Positions 46,001 to 55,829 of a DNA stretch of 61,324 bases are shown piece by piece. The DNA comes from Theristus sp. LFF4_11 (lineage: Eukaryota; Nematoda; Chromadorea; Monhysterida; Xyalidae). The translations under genes were made by a program, and so were the position numbers. The stretch covers positions 1-61,324 of the forward strand of contig JASANC010004028.1 of the NCBI GenBank assembly GCA_030248135.1. Direction: 5' to 3'. The first letter of the stretch is position 1, and each line of letters opens with the position of its first letter. Below the pieces are notes generated by a model that was not told the origin of the DNA, searched no databases, and worked only from the letters and a program-made list of their open reading frames with translations.

Positions 46001-47709
46001 ACAGAATGCTGATGAAATTTGCGAGACAACAAACGAGCACGATGAGCAGCGCACAGAGCACAAGCGACTCGTAGACACGCGTCATGATGCCCTGCAACGC
46101 AGCTGCACTGTCGCCAGGCACACACTGCCCCGTCCAACACAGCATAAAGCAGGCGCCAAACAAACAACCTTTCGTAGACCAGAGAATCCTTGCGACTCAA
46201 TAAAGAAATACGAGAACGGCAGCAGAATGAACATGCACAAATTGCTCAGCAGAAACACGTAGTTCCACAAGCCTGGTAAAGAACAACAACTGAAGAACGT
46301 TCGATTGAGGAGTTCATTTTCAGACTAGGCAAAACAAGAACGATAACAACGTACTTTGTATGAGCGAGCTGTTTAGCCACTTTATGTACCAACTGTCGGG
46401 ATTCAAGAGTAGAATTTCATTGCCCAAAATCGAGAACGGCAAGAGCAGCACGGCGCCGATGGCAACTGCCAGCGAGAACGTTGAGATCCAAACTCTGTGA
46501 AAATTGAGACAGCAAATAAATATCATCTCACACATCACCTGGCATTTTGTTCAAATCAAACGTCTTCGGTTATCTAAATCTGAGACCTAAACTTTAATTT
46601 TTGGGTGTTTGGTAAAATTGTCTGTCAAAACGCTACTAACCAATTCAGAATTTCTCAGAGCCATTCTGTTCCCACGTTCTTTCTACAGTATATTTCTTTA
46701 AACCTGACACTTTTTTGGCAAGAGCCCGCGAAACTTTGAATTCAGGTAGAATAAACAGGAATAGGGTTTGTCATGGAATGAATAACCTTGATTTGACCTG
46801 GTCCTTATTTCTATTTCTATGTGTTTCTAGCTATTTCTGTGTTCTTTCTCTAACCTGGTCCCGTTCTGTCTTCTTTCGCGGGCTACTTTTCACAAAAAAT
46901 GACAGCTTTGAACAAACCATTTTTTAACCGTTGATTGATTGATTGAAGTCACGTTTCTGATAGAACCGTAAAAAACACTGATTGCATAACAAGATTCAAA
47001 ATCAGCAGTCACTACTTACGAAATTCGGTATACCAAGAAGTCTTCGTCGTCACCGGCATACAAATCGTCTTTGTCGGATCTTGTTTTGAACATTCGTATG
47101 ACGCTGTACGAGAGGCCATACAGAATCATGAAGATCAGAAGACAAACCTGCAAAACAACAACTGAAAATCTGTGCATTTAATAATAAAATAGAAAATGTG
47201 GTACTGGTAAATAGTCACGGGCAGGCAAAAATAGGAAGTGTATTTTTGTCATTTGAACGCTCCAGTAGTTTCTCTTAAACGTGCTAAGGTTGGATTTAAA
47301 AGATTTGAAAAAATTTAGAAGAATTCACGTGTCACAAGTATGCTTGCCGCATTGGCTAATTTCCATCAGTTTAGTCAGAGATTGGAATATTTCTGAAACT
47401 ACAGCTGACTGCTGGCTGTCATGTGCTCAACATGTGTTCCATATTCCATTACTTCTATAAAGCATGACTCGACTGTAAACCAAGCAGCACGCAACGAGTG
47501 TCAACGTTGCAACCACTGCAGCGCTTCAGACATTTTGCTCGTTCATGGACGTTCATCGAGTAGACTCGCACTCGCAACTACAACCTGGACGTTGTAAAAT
47601 GAAGCAAAGGGGGAACTGGGACGGAGGCATCAAAAAAGCAGAAAAAACTCACGACGTATTCACGAACGGCGCTGTGAAATGCAGCTTCACGAATCTCAGC
47701 TTCGTCCAT
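43031..47709 (-). CDS. LMBR1: LMBR1-family multi-pass membrane receptor (LMBR1/LMBR1L-like)
   Basis: Eleven exons join in frame: 47709-47653, 47147-47020, 46494-46355, 46272-46169, 46091-45965, 45686-45553, 45240-45061, 44946-44795, 44665-44508, 44320-44164 and 43304-43031; about 536 aa (human LMBR1L 489). Conserved blocks in order: DDEDFLVYRIS, TFSLAVAIGAVLLLPFSILG, NEILLL..WYIKWLNSSLI, LLSNLCMFILLPFSYFFIES, WNYQLPLLYSCMSLCGVAML with LLCTPLGMSLMFSEV, LKYPLVMLALIAWT, GNCTAVLVLSSALPVLTRTL and LGNYGKLDWLGNFHLV. About nine helices are expected. LMBR1L binds lipocalin-1 and acts in Wnt control in mammals; here only the family is sure. The last exon adds a polar acidic tail; alternatively exon ten reads through its GTACGT to a stop at 44127, giving about 457 aa. 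A retroelement fragment and a SINE fill the last intron. Confidence 0.9.
43450..44042 (+). pseudogene. Reverse-transcriptase fragment, split by a SINE
   Basis: The plus-strand frame contains RYVDDFLFI, the catalytic RT box with two Asp, then KKCNFLEFTLSCGEI and a YDKTDDF block. After the SINE at 43734-43888 the homology resumes with SFVGQVIRFGRICSDLDDF, the usual 'thumb'-side motif of this RT group. Only the C-terminal half of an RT is left. I associate the motif set with a Penelope-like or related retroelement, but without a search the clade is uncertain. It lies antisense in the last intron of the LMBR1 gene. Confidence 0.75.
43734..43888 (-). mobile_element. tRNA-derived SINE, copy 2, inserted in the RT fragment
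   Basis: Minus strand: TACCCTGGTAGTAGCGCGTT (A-box-like) and GAGGGATCGAGCCCCGCC (good B box), then GGCAGAGAAAAATCGATGGG, GCACCCTACTCGAGGCG and the tail GTTAGCCCTGGCTAAAAATA. This aligns end to end with 16080-16237. Confidence 0.75.
45790..45955 (+). repeat. Dispersed repeat family R, copy in LMBR1 intron
   Basis: Shares AAATCAGTTT, TTGATGAAGTCACCCGAGTTCC, AAACTAATTTCCTATCTAC and GTCGCAGAGGCAAAAAAGAC with the 25025 copy. Confidence 0.5.
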
Positions 47710-47996
47710 GTTTATGGAAGGATGAGATCGATGCTCGATGATCCGGATGAGGAAATTGATGCAGATGCAGAATGAATGATGACCACCCCGACCCCACCCA
47801 CTCTAGGCGTGATGCATCTGCATTGTTAAAAGTAGCAGATCAGAAGGCATATAAAGGCAACGCTGAAGCTAGCAAGCGAGCTCCACAGTGAAGGAAGAAA
47901 TTATTAACTCAATTTCAATTGTTGTTGTTGGAATGGAAAGCAATTAGGCGCTGAATCGGAGACAGATTATTGGCTGATTTGATTGTAGTGCGGTGA
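47710..47996. promoter_or_regulatory. Shared upstream region of two divergent genes
   Basis: 287 bp separate the LMBR1-family ATG (minus) from the ATG of the basic membrane protein gene (plus). It includes a run of GATCGATGCTCGATGATCCG near 47724-47750. No TATA box is clear. Bidirectional promoter activity is inferred only from the layout. Confidence 0.4.
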
Positions 47997-50261
47997 ATGA
48001 GTGGTCTCAAGAGCAGATATAGCAAATCAGTGAATCAAATTGAAACTAGAACGCTCTTTTCGAACAACAGCAAGTTTGACGGAAAAGAATTTGATGATTT
48101 GATCGCAAAGTTTGATCAAATTGGTGGTCGATCCTCGTTAGGATTTTGCTGCTACAACTGCGCAATCAGTCAGCAAGACTGGACTGGTGCCAAAACTTTT
48201 CGTTAGGAAACAACAATCGAACTTAACAAAATCATGCAACCAGAAAGTTTTGTTTTGCGAAACAACAACAACACATACGCCAACTGATTGCATTGTATTC
48301 AGTACCGAAGGCGAAAGCAAATTTTCGAGTGGGGGTGTAGGGTTGTTAAACAAAAATCGAATTAAAAAAAGTGATTAAAAGAACAAAAATGCCGATTTAA
48401 AAAAATCGAAAAATTTTCATCTAATATGCTCTGAAAACCTCAATTTCAATTCAACACAAATTTTCGAAATTTGAACAAAAATTTTCTTTGATATTACCTC
48501 GTAAAACCTACAGCAGTCGATTTTGGACCGTTTTACCGACTGATTTTAGGCTTCAACAACTTCTGCGATGAAGTTTTTGAGCGTCCCAAAGCTTGGCTTA
48601 CCATTTCCGATGCAGATAAGGCGACAATTCGCCTCGCAATCTGAATTCTGAGCGTCCGAGCTGCTCCGTTTGCAAGCGCTACGTTGGTTTTTTTAGCGTT
48701 GAAATGACTAAACTGAATTGAAATATCGTTTCAGAAATCGTTTTCTTGCAACTTAGAACATGTTTTTCAGTCGGTAGGCCATGAGATGAACATGATATCT
48801 TGTTGATTGGCGTATGTTATAGGTCTACAATGGAGTTGTGCGATATATTGTTAAACAATTGGAGCGGAGATGTTGGTTAATACCACATCACACGACCGTT
48901 TTTCAGATACCCGATAACATGGCCACATGTTAAAACTTGCGTGCTAAGCTAAACTAACGTGTTAAACTTGCGTCTATCAGTTGCCCGCAACGTGATCGCG
49001 AAATCATGGTACGTGTTTTCGATACGATGATTTGAAGAGCGGGCTCTCGCCATGTGGCCACTGGCAGATAGCATAGCTGGTTGAACCTGAAAGTAAGTGT
49101 CTTGGGGGGGGGGTGACCGGGCCGACAGGGGTTAGGGTATCGCGGGTACTTTGGATGAGTGGGAGAGGATCGCTGCTTTACGCTATGCCCAAAGAGTTCA
49201 TTTGACTGACAGCAAGTATAATAACGACCAAGATCACTTCAATATGCGTTTTGCTTTCTCAAACTGGTTCGAGGCTCCCTCGCTGCTGTTCTCCTCATTG
49301 ATCAACTTATTTGCTAACTTCATTTCAAACAGGCATCATCATGCTTGTGCTTCTGTTGGTTGCGTTGGCGGTGGTTATCCTTGCTGTACTTTACATGAAA
49401 TTAGGAGGCGGCGGCGATCGGGGAAACCAAAATGATGCAAACGTTCAAGAAAAACTGGCCGCAGAAGAAAAAGCGCCAATCGTCGCTGAACCAGCCACAG
49501 CCACTGACCTTGTGCCGCTGCCTCAAACAAGTTCTGGCCTTGAAAGTGGAAAAAGAAGGCGGCGCTCGGGATCCAAAAGAGGAGACAGATCTGGGCGCAG
49601 AAAGCGAAGTAGCAGAAAGAAGCGCTTGAGCAGAAAAAAACGTGAGTTGGATAAATCTAAAAATATAAATTCAGATTTTTTACGAAATTTAAAAAATCAA
49701 TGTGTTTTATTGAACTCAATAGCGGTGGCCGAAGGTATTGAGAAAAAAGCGGAAGTGCCAACATCTGAAACGTCAGCCGAACCGCCGACTGCTCCGGAAG
49801 ACGCAGCAGCCCATTTGTCGCTGACAGCTGAGACACCCGCTGAGAAACAAGACGTGGACCAGCAAAATGTGAGTTCACCGTCAGCAACGGCAGCTGAAGA
49901 ACATCAAACACCTGGTGTGCAGGAAGGTGAACAGGAAACAGGCCAGTTTCAATCGTCGACACCAGCAGCCACGGCAACGGAGACGACTGTACCTGATGCC
50001 GTTGGCTCCAAACCAAAAAAGAAACGACGTCCCTCGAAACAGACAGGTAGCTTGTAAACGAACTGACGCTAAAATTAAAATACAAATGTAATTCAATTTA
50101 CCGTTTGGAAAGGTGCAATTTGTTGCATGGTTTTATAAATTTAAGATGGGAGTGGCAAGCGACCAAGAAGTCGAAAGGGCAGCAGACAAAAAAAGAAGGT
50201 GGCTGAAACACCTGCGAAAGACGCAGAAGGCGCAGGCGGAGGAGAAATTCCAAAAGAATGA
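47997..50261 (+). CDS. Single-pass membrane protein with basic, low-complexity tail (unknown)
   Basis: Four exons join in phase: 47997-48123, 49333-49641, 49723-50046 and 50146-50261, giving about 291 aa. Residues 1-43 are polar (KFDGKEFDDLIAKFDQI). Residues 44-64 form one helix (IIMLVLLLVALAVVILAVLY). The rest has a charged stretch, an Arg/Lys/Ser cluster (KRRRRSGSKRGDRSGRRKRS), a long acidic Pro/Ala/Thr/Gln segment (SETSAEPPTAPED) and two more basic clusters (SKPKKKRRPSKQT and RPRSRKGSRQKKK). No family recognised. The first exon is joined across a 1.2-kb intron filled with hAT-like sequence, so it is the weakest link; an ATG at 49341 would give a shorter protein of about 246 aa. Convergent with the broken minus-strand gene ending at 50432. 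Confidence 0.6.
48338..49135. mobile_element. Composite hAT-like sequence in intron 1, inverted copies further right
   Basis: It begins with the terminus TAGGGTTGTTAAACAAAAATC. Bases 48338-48700 match 52548-52200 inverted; 48700-49135 match 54650-54226 inverted (e.g. GGTACGTGTTTTCGATACGA, CATGTGGCCACTGGCAGATA). It joins pieces of two element families; no right terminus with a matching duplication is seen. Confidence 0.6.
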
Positions 50262-50431
50262 GATGTTGATAAAATGTTGTGATTCCACCAATCAGTACAT
50301 GACAGTCGTAACAGTCGTAACACTCAACCGCCAATTAAAAAGATAGTTGCCCAATCTCTGTCATGAAAGGAGATACTGCATAACAATGAACTCCATAAAA
50401 AATTGAGATGAGCGAATGATACATTACATTG

Positions 50432-51718
50432 CTAAGCTACACTGTAGACAAAAAAGATGTGTGCAGCCTGCATCGTTTGGTCTCTGAACACCGAATCAGC
50501 AGAATAATCGTCAACCATAAACAGGTAAATTAAAAGGGTCAAATAGACAAAAAGCCAAATTGTCGTCGTCGTGTTTTTAGTTTGAACTTTCAAATACATA
50601 TTTAAAGTTCGCTGTTTGCAGTTTCGCCAGGTAGACGCATACCTAGAGATGTAAGGGTCAAAAAAAAAAATTTTTTTTTTAATTTTTTTTTTAAAAAAAA
50701 AAGTAAAAAAAAATGAGAATTTTTTTTTTTTATTTTTTTTATTAAAAATTTTTGAAATTTTTTCTTTAATGTGCCCTGAAAATGCCGTTTTTGGCATAAT
50801 TTTTCGAAAGTTCAACAAAAATTTTCTTTGACTTTACCTTGTCACTTAGTCTTCAACGCTGCAGGTGGTATTCTGGATTGATTTATCGACTGTTTTCAGC
50901 CTTGGTGAGTGATGATCGACTCGCGCATTGAAGTACTTGAGCGTCGCAAAGGCTAGTTCAACAAATTCCGATGTCGCTAAGGTGAGATAGAAGCAGAGAA
51001 CTCACATTTACGCATCGTTTTTCAGGATCTCGAAAGGTGGAAATTGCACTGTCTGCCACTGCAAGCGTAACTTCGTTGGTTGCTCGTTGCTGTTTCGCCT
51101 CGTGTCGTCAGCGTGATCACACCGGTTTGTTGTGGAACTTGTTTCCATGTTATTTGAGGTGAATTGAGAGGCAAAACACGAGACGTGATGTCGTCGGTGG
51201 GAAAATGGGGTCGCCGAAACCAAGTCTGAAATTTTCACCCTCCTCCCATATGAGTGGGGGTCATATGGTAAGTCGGTGGCTCCTCAGATGGTGATATTCG
51301 GACTCCCTGAAAAATTCTGAACAACTTTCATTTTTAAAAAAAAAAATTTTAAAAAAAAAATTTTTTTTTTTAAAAAAAGAAAAAAAATAGAAATTTTTTT
51401 TTTTCTTGACATCTCTACGCATACCGCGGTGCCTTCTTGCTCGTCAGTGCGACGGACACCAGGGCAGAGCTGCCGAAGATGTTTAACCACAGATAGATCT
51501 TATATTCTGGGTAAAACACCAGCGAACCTTGAAAGCAGAATCTCACTAAATCAACCATTTCGGGCAATAAAGCCAAAAGGGGCCGGTGTTTTGCGAGTAT
51601 ATGCAATACATAGAGTTCGCTGTTTGTGGTTTCGCCAGGTGCATACCGCGGCGCCACCCCTAGCTTGTCAGTGCACACGTATTGCACCAGTACCGAAGAT
51701 GACAGACATTTTTAGGTA
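50432..51718 (-). pseudogene. Membrane-protein gene interrupted by a hAT MITE
   Basis: Reading minus strand from about 51718, an open frame runs LVFYPEYKIYLWLNIFGSSA-LVSVALTSKKAPRYA and meets the MITE at 51417. On the far side of the MITE the same frame continues STWRNCKQRTLNMYL, TTTTIWLFVYLTLLIYLFMV, DDYSADSVFRDQTMQ and stops at 50432. The frame is continuous if the 774-bp element and one 8-bp duplication are removed. At least two hydrophobic helices are visible. The 5' end and the family are unknown. About 90 bp upstream of the helix-coding exon (51600-51690) look like a diverged tandem copy of the 'CTSKKAPRYA...WRNCKQRT' DNA. Confidence 0.55.
50644..51417. mobile_element. hAT-like MITE (774 bp) with 8-bp target duplication CGCATACC
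   Basis: Ends TAGAGATGTAAGGGTCAAAA and, reverse-complemented, TAGAGATGTCAAGAAAAAAA. The flanks are CGCATACC at 50636-50643 and 51418-51425, identical. TAGAGATG-type termini plus an 8-bp duplication define hAT insertions. It has long A/T homopolymer runs near both ends and no transposase. Confidence 0.9.
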
Positions 51719-51849
51719 GCGGGGTGCCTACCCGTGCCGTGTGGGGTGCCAATTTTGGGGGCGTGGGGGGATGAGTATGAGTGGGACCCCCGGTCGCGCT
51801 AGGGGGTGCAGGCTTGTAACCGAATTGTAATCGGTTTATGGGGGGCGCC

Positions 51850-52548
51850 TAGGGTTGTTAAAAAAAAACAAAAATCGTCATTTTTGTTTTTTTTAAAAAG
51901 AAAAATTAAAAAAAAAATTTCAAAAATCAAAGTTGTGCTAAATCAATCAGGGAGTTCGAAGAACCACATATGATATGCAAGCGCCTCCGGAATGACTCCC
52001 GTATGGCGGAACTTTGGAGATTTTGTTTTGGTGACCTCAATTACCCCTTTTCCAAACCGTTACCATGCCTCTTCTAGTGTTTTGACCCCCAAAACGTCAC
52101 TTATTGTACCCAGCCCAAGTGAAAATACACATACCGGCTTGAAATTCGATCAAATCTGATGATGTGTCGCGACGGCAGGACACGAAACGGCAACCAGACA
52201 ACGTAACGATTGCAAACGGAGCAGCTTGGACGCTCAAATTTAGATTGCGAGGCGAATCGTCAGCTTATCTGCATCGGAAATGGTAAGCCAACCTTTGGGA
52301 CGCTCAAAAACTTCATCGCAGATGTTGTATAAGCCTGAAATCAGTCGGTAAAACGGTCCAAAATCGACTGCTAAAGGTTTTACGAGGTAATATCAAAGAA
52401 AATTTTTGTTGAACTTTCGAAAAATTGTGCCAAAATTGAGGTTTTCAGAGCATATTAGAGAAAAATTTTTCGAATTAAAAAAAAATCGGCATTTTTGTTT
52501 TTTTTAATCACTTAAAAAAAAAATTTTGATTTTTGTTTAACAACCCTA
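51850..52548. mobile_element. hAT-like MITE (699 bp) with 8-bp target duplication GGGGCGCC
   Basis: Termini TAGGGTTGTTAAAAAAAAAC and, reverse-complemented, TAGGGTTGTTAAACAAAAAT. Direct repeats GGGGCGCC lie at 51842-51849 and 52549-52556. Its right half recurs inverted at 48338-48700 and its left half at 57451-57900. Confidence 0.9.
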
Positions 52549-52819
52549 GGGGCGCCGCGCCACCCGCATTTTTATTGCAAATTTTTTCATGAAAAACGAT
52601 AAAAATGAGTGTAAAGCCAAATAACCTCCATATTTAGTGCATTAAAAAATTAATTAAAAAAATCCCGGTTTAAAAAAAGAATTTTAAAAAGTTTAAAAAA
52701 ATTTCGAACCCTAACCGCAACACCGAAGAGCGAAGACTCAAGAGGGTGGGGGGTACACCCCCAGAGCACCCGAGACCTCCGCGACACCCTGCCCCCCAAA
52801 ACCTGGACACTGGACCATC

Positions 52820-53302
52820 CATAGTTGTTCTAGGGGGGGGCCTGGGGGGGGCCGGCCCCCCCCCCCCCCAAAAAATTTTCGAATCTATCTCTATCAAACA
52901 GGTTTTTTTCGGCTCAGCTATTATCTATCAAAAAAAAATTCTCAGCCAGCTATCTATCTGAAAATTTTTGTCTTCGAAGACATAAAATGAGTCAATTTTT
53001 GACCAAAATTGACCATTTTTGCTCGTAATTCTTGAAAATTTCGCTGATTTTAAGTAAAATACGCGTTTATACTTGATTTTTAGCGTATTTTTAGCATTAT
53101 TTTGCTGTTTTTATAGCTTTTTAGCGTTTTAGCTATCTATCTATCAAATTTCAAAATTTTGACCGGCCCCCCCCCCCAAAGTCACATGGCCCCCCCCCGC
53201 GGCCCCCCCAAAATTTTCCAGCTATCTATCTATCTAGAAAATTTGCTCCAGCTATCTATATCGGCCCCCCCCCCCCAACCCCTCGGCTCTGGAACAACTA
53301 TG
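52820..53302. mobile_element. hAT-like C/G-tract MITE D1 (483 bp), duplication GGACCATC
   Basis: Termini CATAGTTGTTCTAGGGGGGG and, reverse-complemented, CATAGTTGTTCCAGAGCCGA. The 8-bp GGACCATC flanks both ends (52812-52819 and 53303-53310). Interior: long C runs at both ends, TATC-rich words (CTATCTATCTATC) and FITS such as GCTCCAGCTATCTATATCG. Confidence 0.9.
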
Positions 53303-53564
53303 GGACCATCCACACCCCCCCCTCGAAATTTGCTAGACAAACCACCCACCCCCCCTACATGGACCTAAGTAACAGTGACACCCCCCCCCCTCAAAATTTT
53401 CTCGGACCACCCAAAAACATAGTTGTTCTAGGGGGGGGGGGCGGCGTAATGCATCATTATTAAAACAGCTGCATCTGCAGTTCCGGTGCTCCTCCTCCAT
53501 AACACAGGAAAGAAAAAAAATGCAAAAACTAAATTGATCATTTTCACATTATCAAAAAGGCTTG

Positions 53565-53598
53565 GCTTAGGATTAGGATTAGGTTTAGGATTAGGAAC
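53565..53598 (+). repeat. Telomere-like TTAGGN array
   Basis: About five units: TTAGGA TTAGGA TTAGGT TTAGGA TTAGG, preceded by GGC. Interstitial and short. TTAGGC is the nematode telomere unit and TTAGGG the common animal one; TTAGGA is neither. Confidence 0.5.
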
Positions 53599-53858
53599 CT
53601 ACAACGACTCATTACAAGCAACCTCAGATAAAAAATCAAAAAAATCACTTTTAAGAATGTATACAAATCGTACCGGCCTCGGGTTAGGGAAAAAATCCGG
53701 ATTTTTTTTAAATTAAGAAATTTTTTTCAAATTTTTTTACAAGTTAGGTTCGTTCGAAGCGTCTCGTCGAGCTGAGTTCAGCTAGACTATTTTCAGAACG
53801 ATCCGGAAAACTATAAGAGCGAAAATCGTGTTTTATTGAAATTATGTCCATTTCATAG

Positions 53859-55426
53859 CAGTAGCGAAAGTGCGGGGGGGGTGGGGGTAGGGTTAGGGAA
53901 AAAAAATCCGGATTTTTTTTTTAAATTAAAAAAAATTTAAAAAAAAAAAATTTTTTTTACAAGTTAGGTTCGTTCGAAGCGTCTCGTCGAGCTGAGTTCA
54001 TCTAGACTATTTTCAGAACGATCCGGGAAACTATAAGAGCGAAAATCGTGTTTTATTGAAATTATGTCCATTTCATAGAGGGAAAGTTGCATTTTCAACA
54101 GTAAAACAGGGCAATTTTTCACGTGTACTTGAATATTGAACCGTTCTTAGTGGTTCCTCTTTAGAAAATTACCAAAATTTGACTGTGTTCAAAAATTCCT
54201 GTTTGCTGTAGCTAAGTCGGCAACCCCTGTCGACCCGGTCGCCCCCCCCCAAGACACTTACTTTCAGGTTCAACCAGCTATGCTATCTGCCACATGGCGA
54301 GAGCCCACTCTTCAAATCATCGTATCGAAAACACGTACCATGATTTCGCGATCACGTTGCGGGCAACTGACAGACGCAAGTTTAACACGTTAGTTTAGCT
54401 CAGCACGCAAGTTTTAACATGTGGCCATGTTATCGGGTATCTGAAAAACGGTCGTGTGATGTGGTATTAACCAACATCTCCGCTCAAATTGTTTAACAAT
54501 ATATCGCACAACTCCATTGTAGACCTATAACATACGCCAATCAACAAGATATCATGTTCATCTCATGGCCTACCGACTGAAAAACATGTTCTAAGTTGCA
54601 AGAAAACGATTTCTGAAACGATATTTCAATTCAGTTAAGTCATTTCAACGCTAAAAATTGACTCTAGAAGTCATCCAAATCGAAAAACATGGAGTACGTC
54701 GGTCAAAATGACCAAATAATGACATTTACCTAAGCACACAAAGAAGTTGGGAAGAAAATTTGGTTTGAACTTTCAAAAAATTATGCCATAAATCGAATTT
54801 TCAGAGCAAAGTAGAAGAAAAAATTTTCAAATTTTTTTTTAAGTTTGAAAAAAAAATCCAAATTTTAAAAAAAAACGAAAAAAAAATAAAAAAAATTTTT
54901 TTTCAAAGCCCCTAACCCTAGGTGGGGGGGTCCACCCCCCCCCTCAGCCGAAAATCCTGCCCGTGCACGGGCAGATACCCGTGTACCCCCCTCCCCCCTT
55001 TACCTCGACACGGGTACTAGACTCCCCCCACCCCCTTCCGCGAGAAAACACGGGATCGCACCCCCCCTTACGGTGGTCAATCTCATCTCAATTTTTTCTA
55101 AAAATAGCGTAATTTTTGCATTTTTCTTGACGTTTGTGTCTGTCCCTGCATAGATTTTGTTGTTTCTGACCAAACAAGCAGCTTGTTTGCACAAAATATT
55201 CTGTATTTTACAAGAATTTCTGTGTTTTTCTAAGGCAAAAATTTGGTGTTACCCGTGCGATGCCGTGCACCCCCCTCACGAAATTTTTCTGCCAGTGCAC
55301 CCCACCCCCCCTCAGGAAAATTTGCTGCCCGTGCACCCCCCCCCTCACCGAGAAGGCACCTGACCCCCCCCTCTAAAATTTGGCAAACACCCCCCGCCCT
55401 CACCCAAGGTCCCGCTTTCGCTACTG
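53859..55426. mobile_element. hAT-like element B (1568 bp), duplication TTTCATAG, inserted in A
   Basis: Termini CAGTAGCGAAAGTGCGGGGG and, reverse-complemented, CAGTAGCGAAAGCGGGACCT. The duplication TTTCATAG is at 53851-53858 and 55427-55434. It contains a complete second copy of A (53888-54920) and a C-rich segment (54960-55420). Confidence 0.9.
53888..54920. mobile_element. Inner hAT-like element A (1033 bp), duplication GGTGGGGG, inside B
   Basis: Termini TAGGGTTAGGGAAAAAAAAT and, reverse-complemented, TAGGGTTAGGGGCTTTGAAA. GGTGGGGG is at 53880-53887 and 54921-54928. Relative to the outer A copy it carries about 440 extra bases at 54187-54630, whose inverted copy lies at 48720-49135. Confidence 0.9.
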
Positions 55427-55829
55427 TTTCATAGAGGGAAAGTTGCATTTTCAACAGTAAAACAGGACAATTTTTGACGTGTACTTGAATATTGAACCGT
55501 TCTTAGTTGTTCCTCTTTAGAAAATTATTAAAATTTGACTGTGTTCAAAAATTTCAGTTTAGTCATTTCAACGCTAAAAATTGACTCTAGAAGTCATCCA
55601 AATCGAAAAACGGAGTACGTCGGTCAAAATGACCAAATAATGACATTTACCTAAGCACACAAAGAAGTTGGGAAGAAAATTTGGTTTGAACTTTCAAAAA
55701 TTATGCCATAAATCGAATTTTCAGAGCAAAGTAGAAGAAAATTTGTTCAAATTTTTTTAAGTTTGAAAAAAATTCAAATAAAAAAAAACAAAAAAAATAA
55801 AAAAAAAATTTTCAAAGCCCCTAACCCTA

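Larger units (their letters stand above)
53679..55829. mobile_element. Outer hAT-like element A, split by element B
   Basis: Left part 53679-53858 starts TCGGGTTAGGGAAAAAATCC; right part 55427-55829 ends CCCCTAACCCTA. Interior sequence across the split (GTCCATTTCATAG then AGGGAAAGTTGCATTTTCAA) is continuous in the inner copy at 54057-54110. No clear outer duplication remains. Confidence 0.7.

Noticed and set aside
49151..49435. Plus-strand frame starting MDEWERIAALRYAQ
   Set aside because: Protein-like at first sight, but its frame does not continue into the membrane-helix exon, and the exon at 47997 joins in phase instead. It could be an alternative exon.
50660..50770. Long A/T homopolymer runs as assembly errors
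   Set aside because: They recur at equivalent positions in related elements with intact duplications, so they are mostly genuine, although exact run lengths may be wrong.
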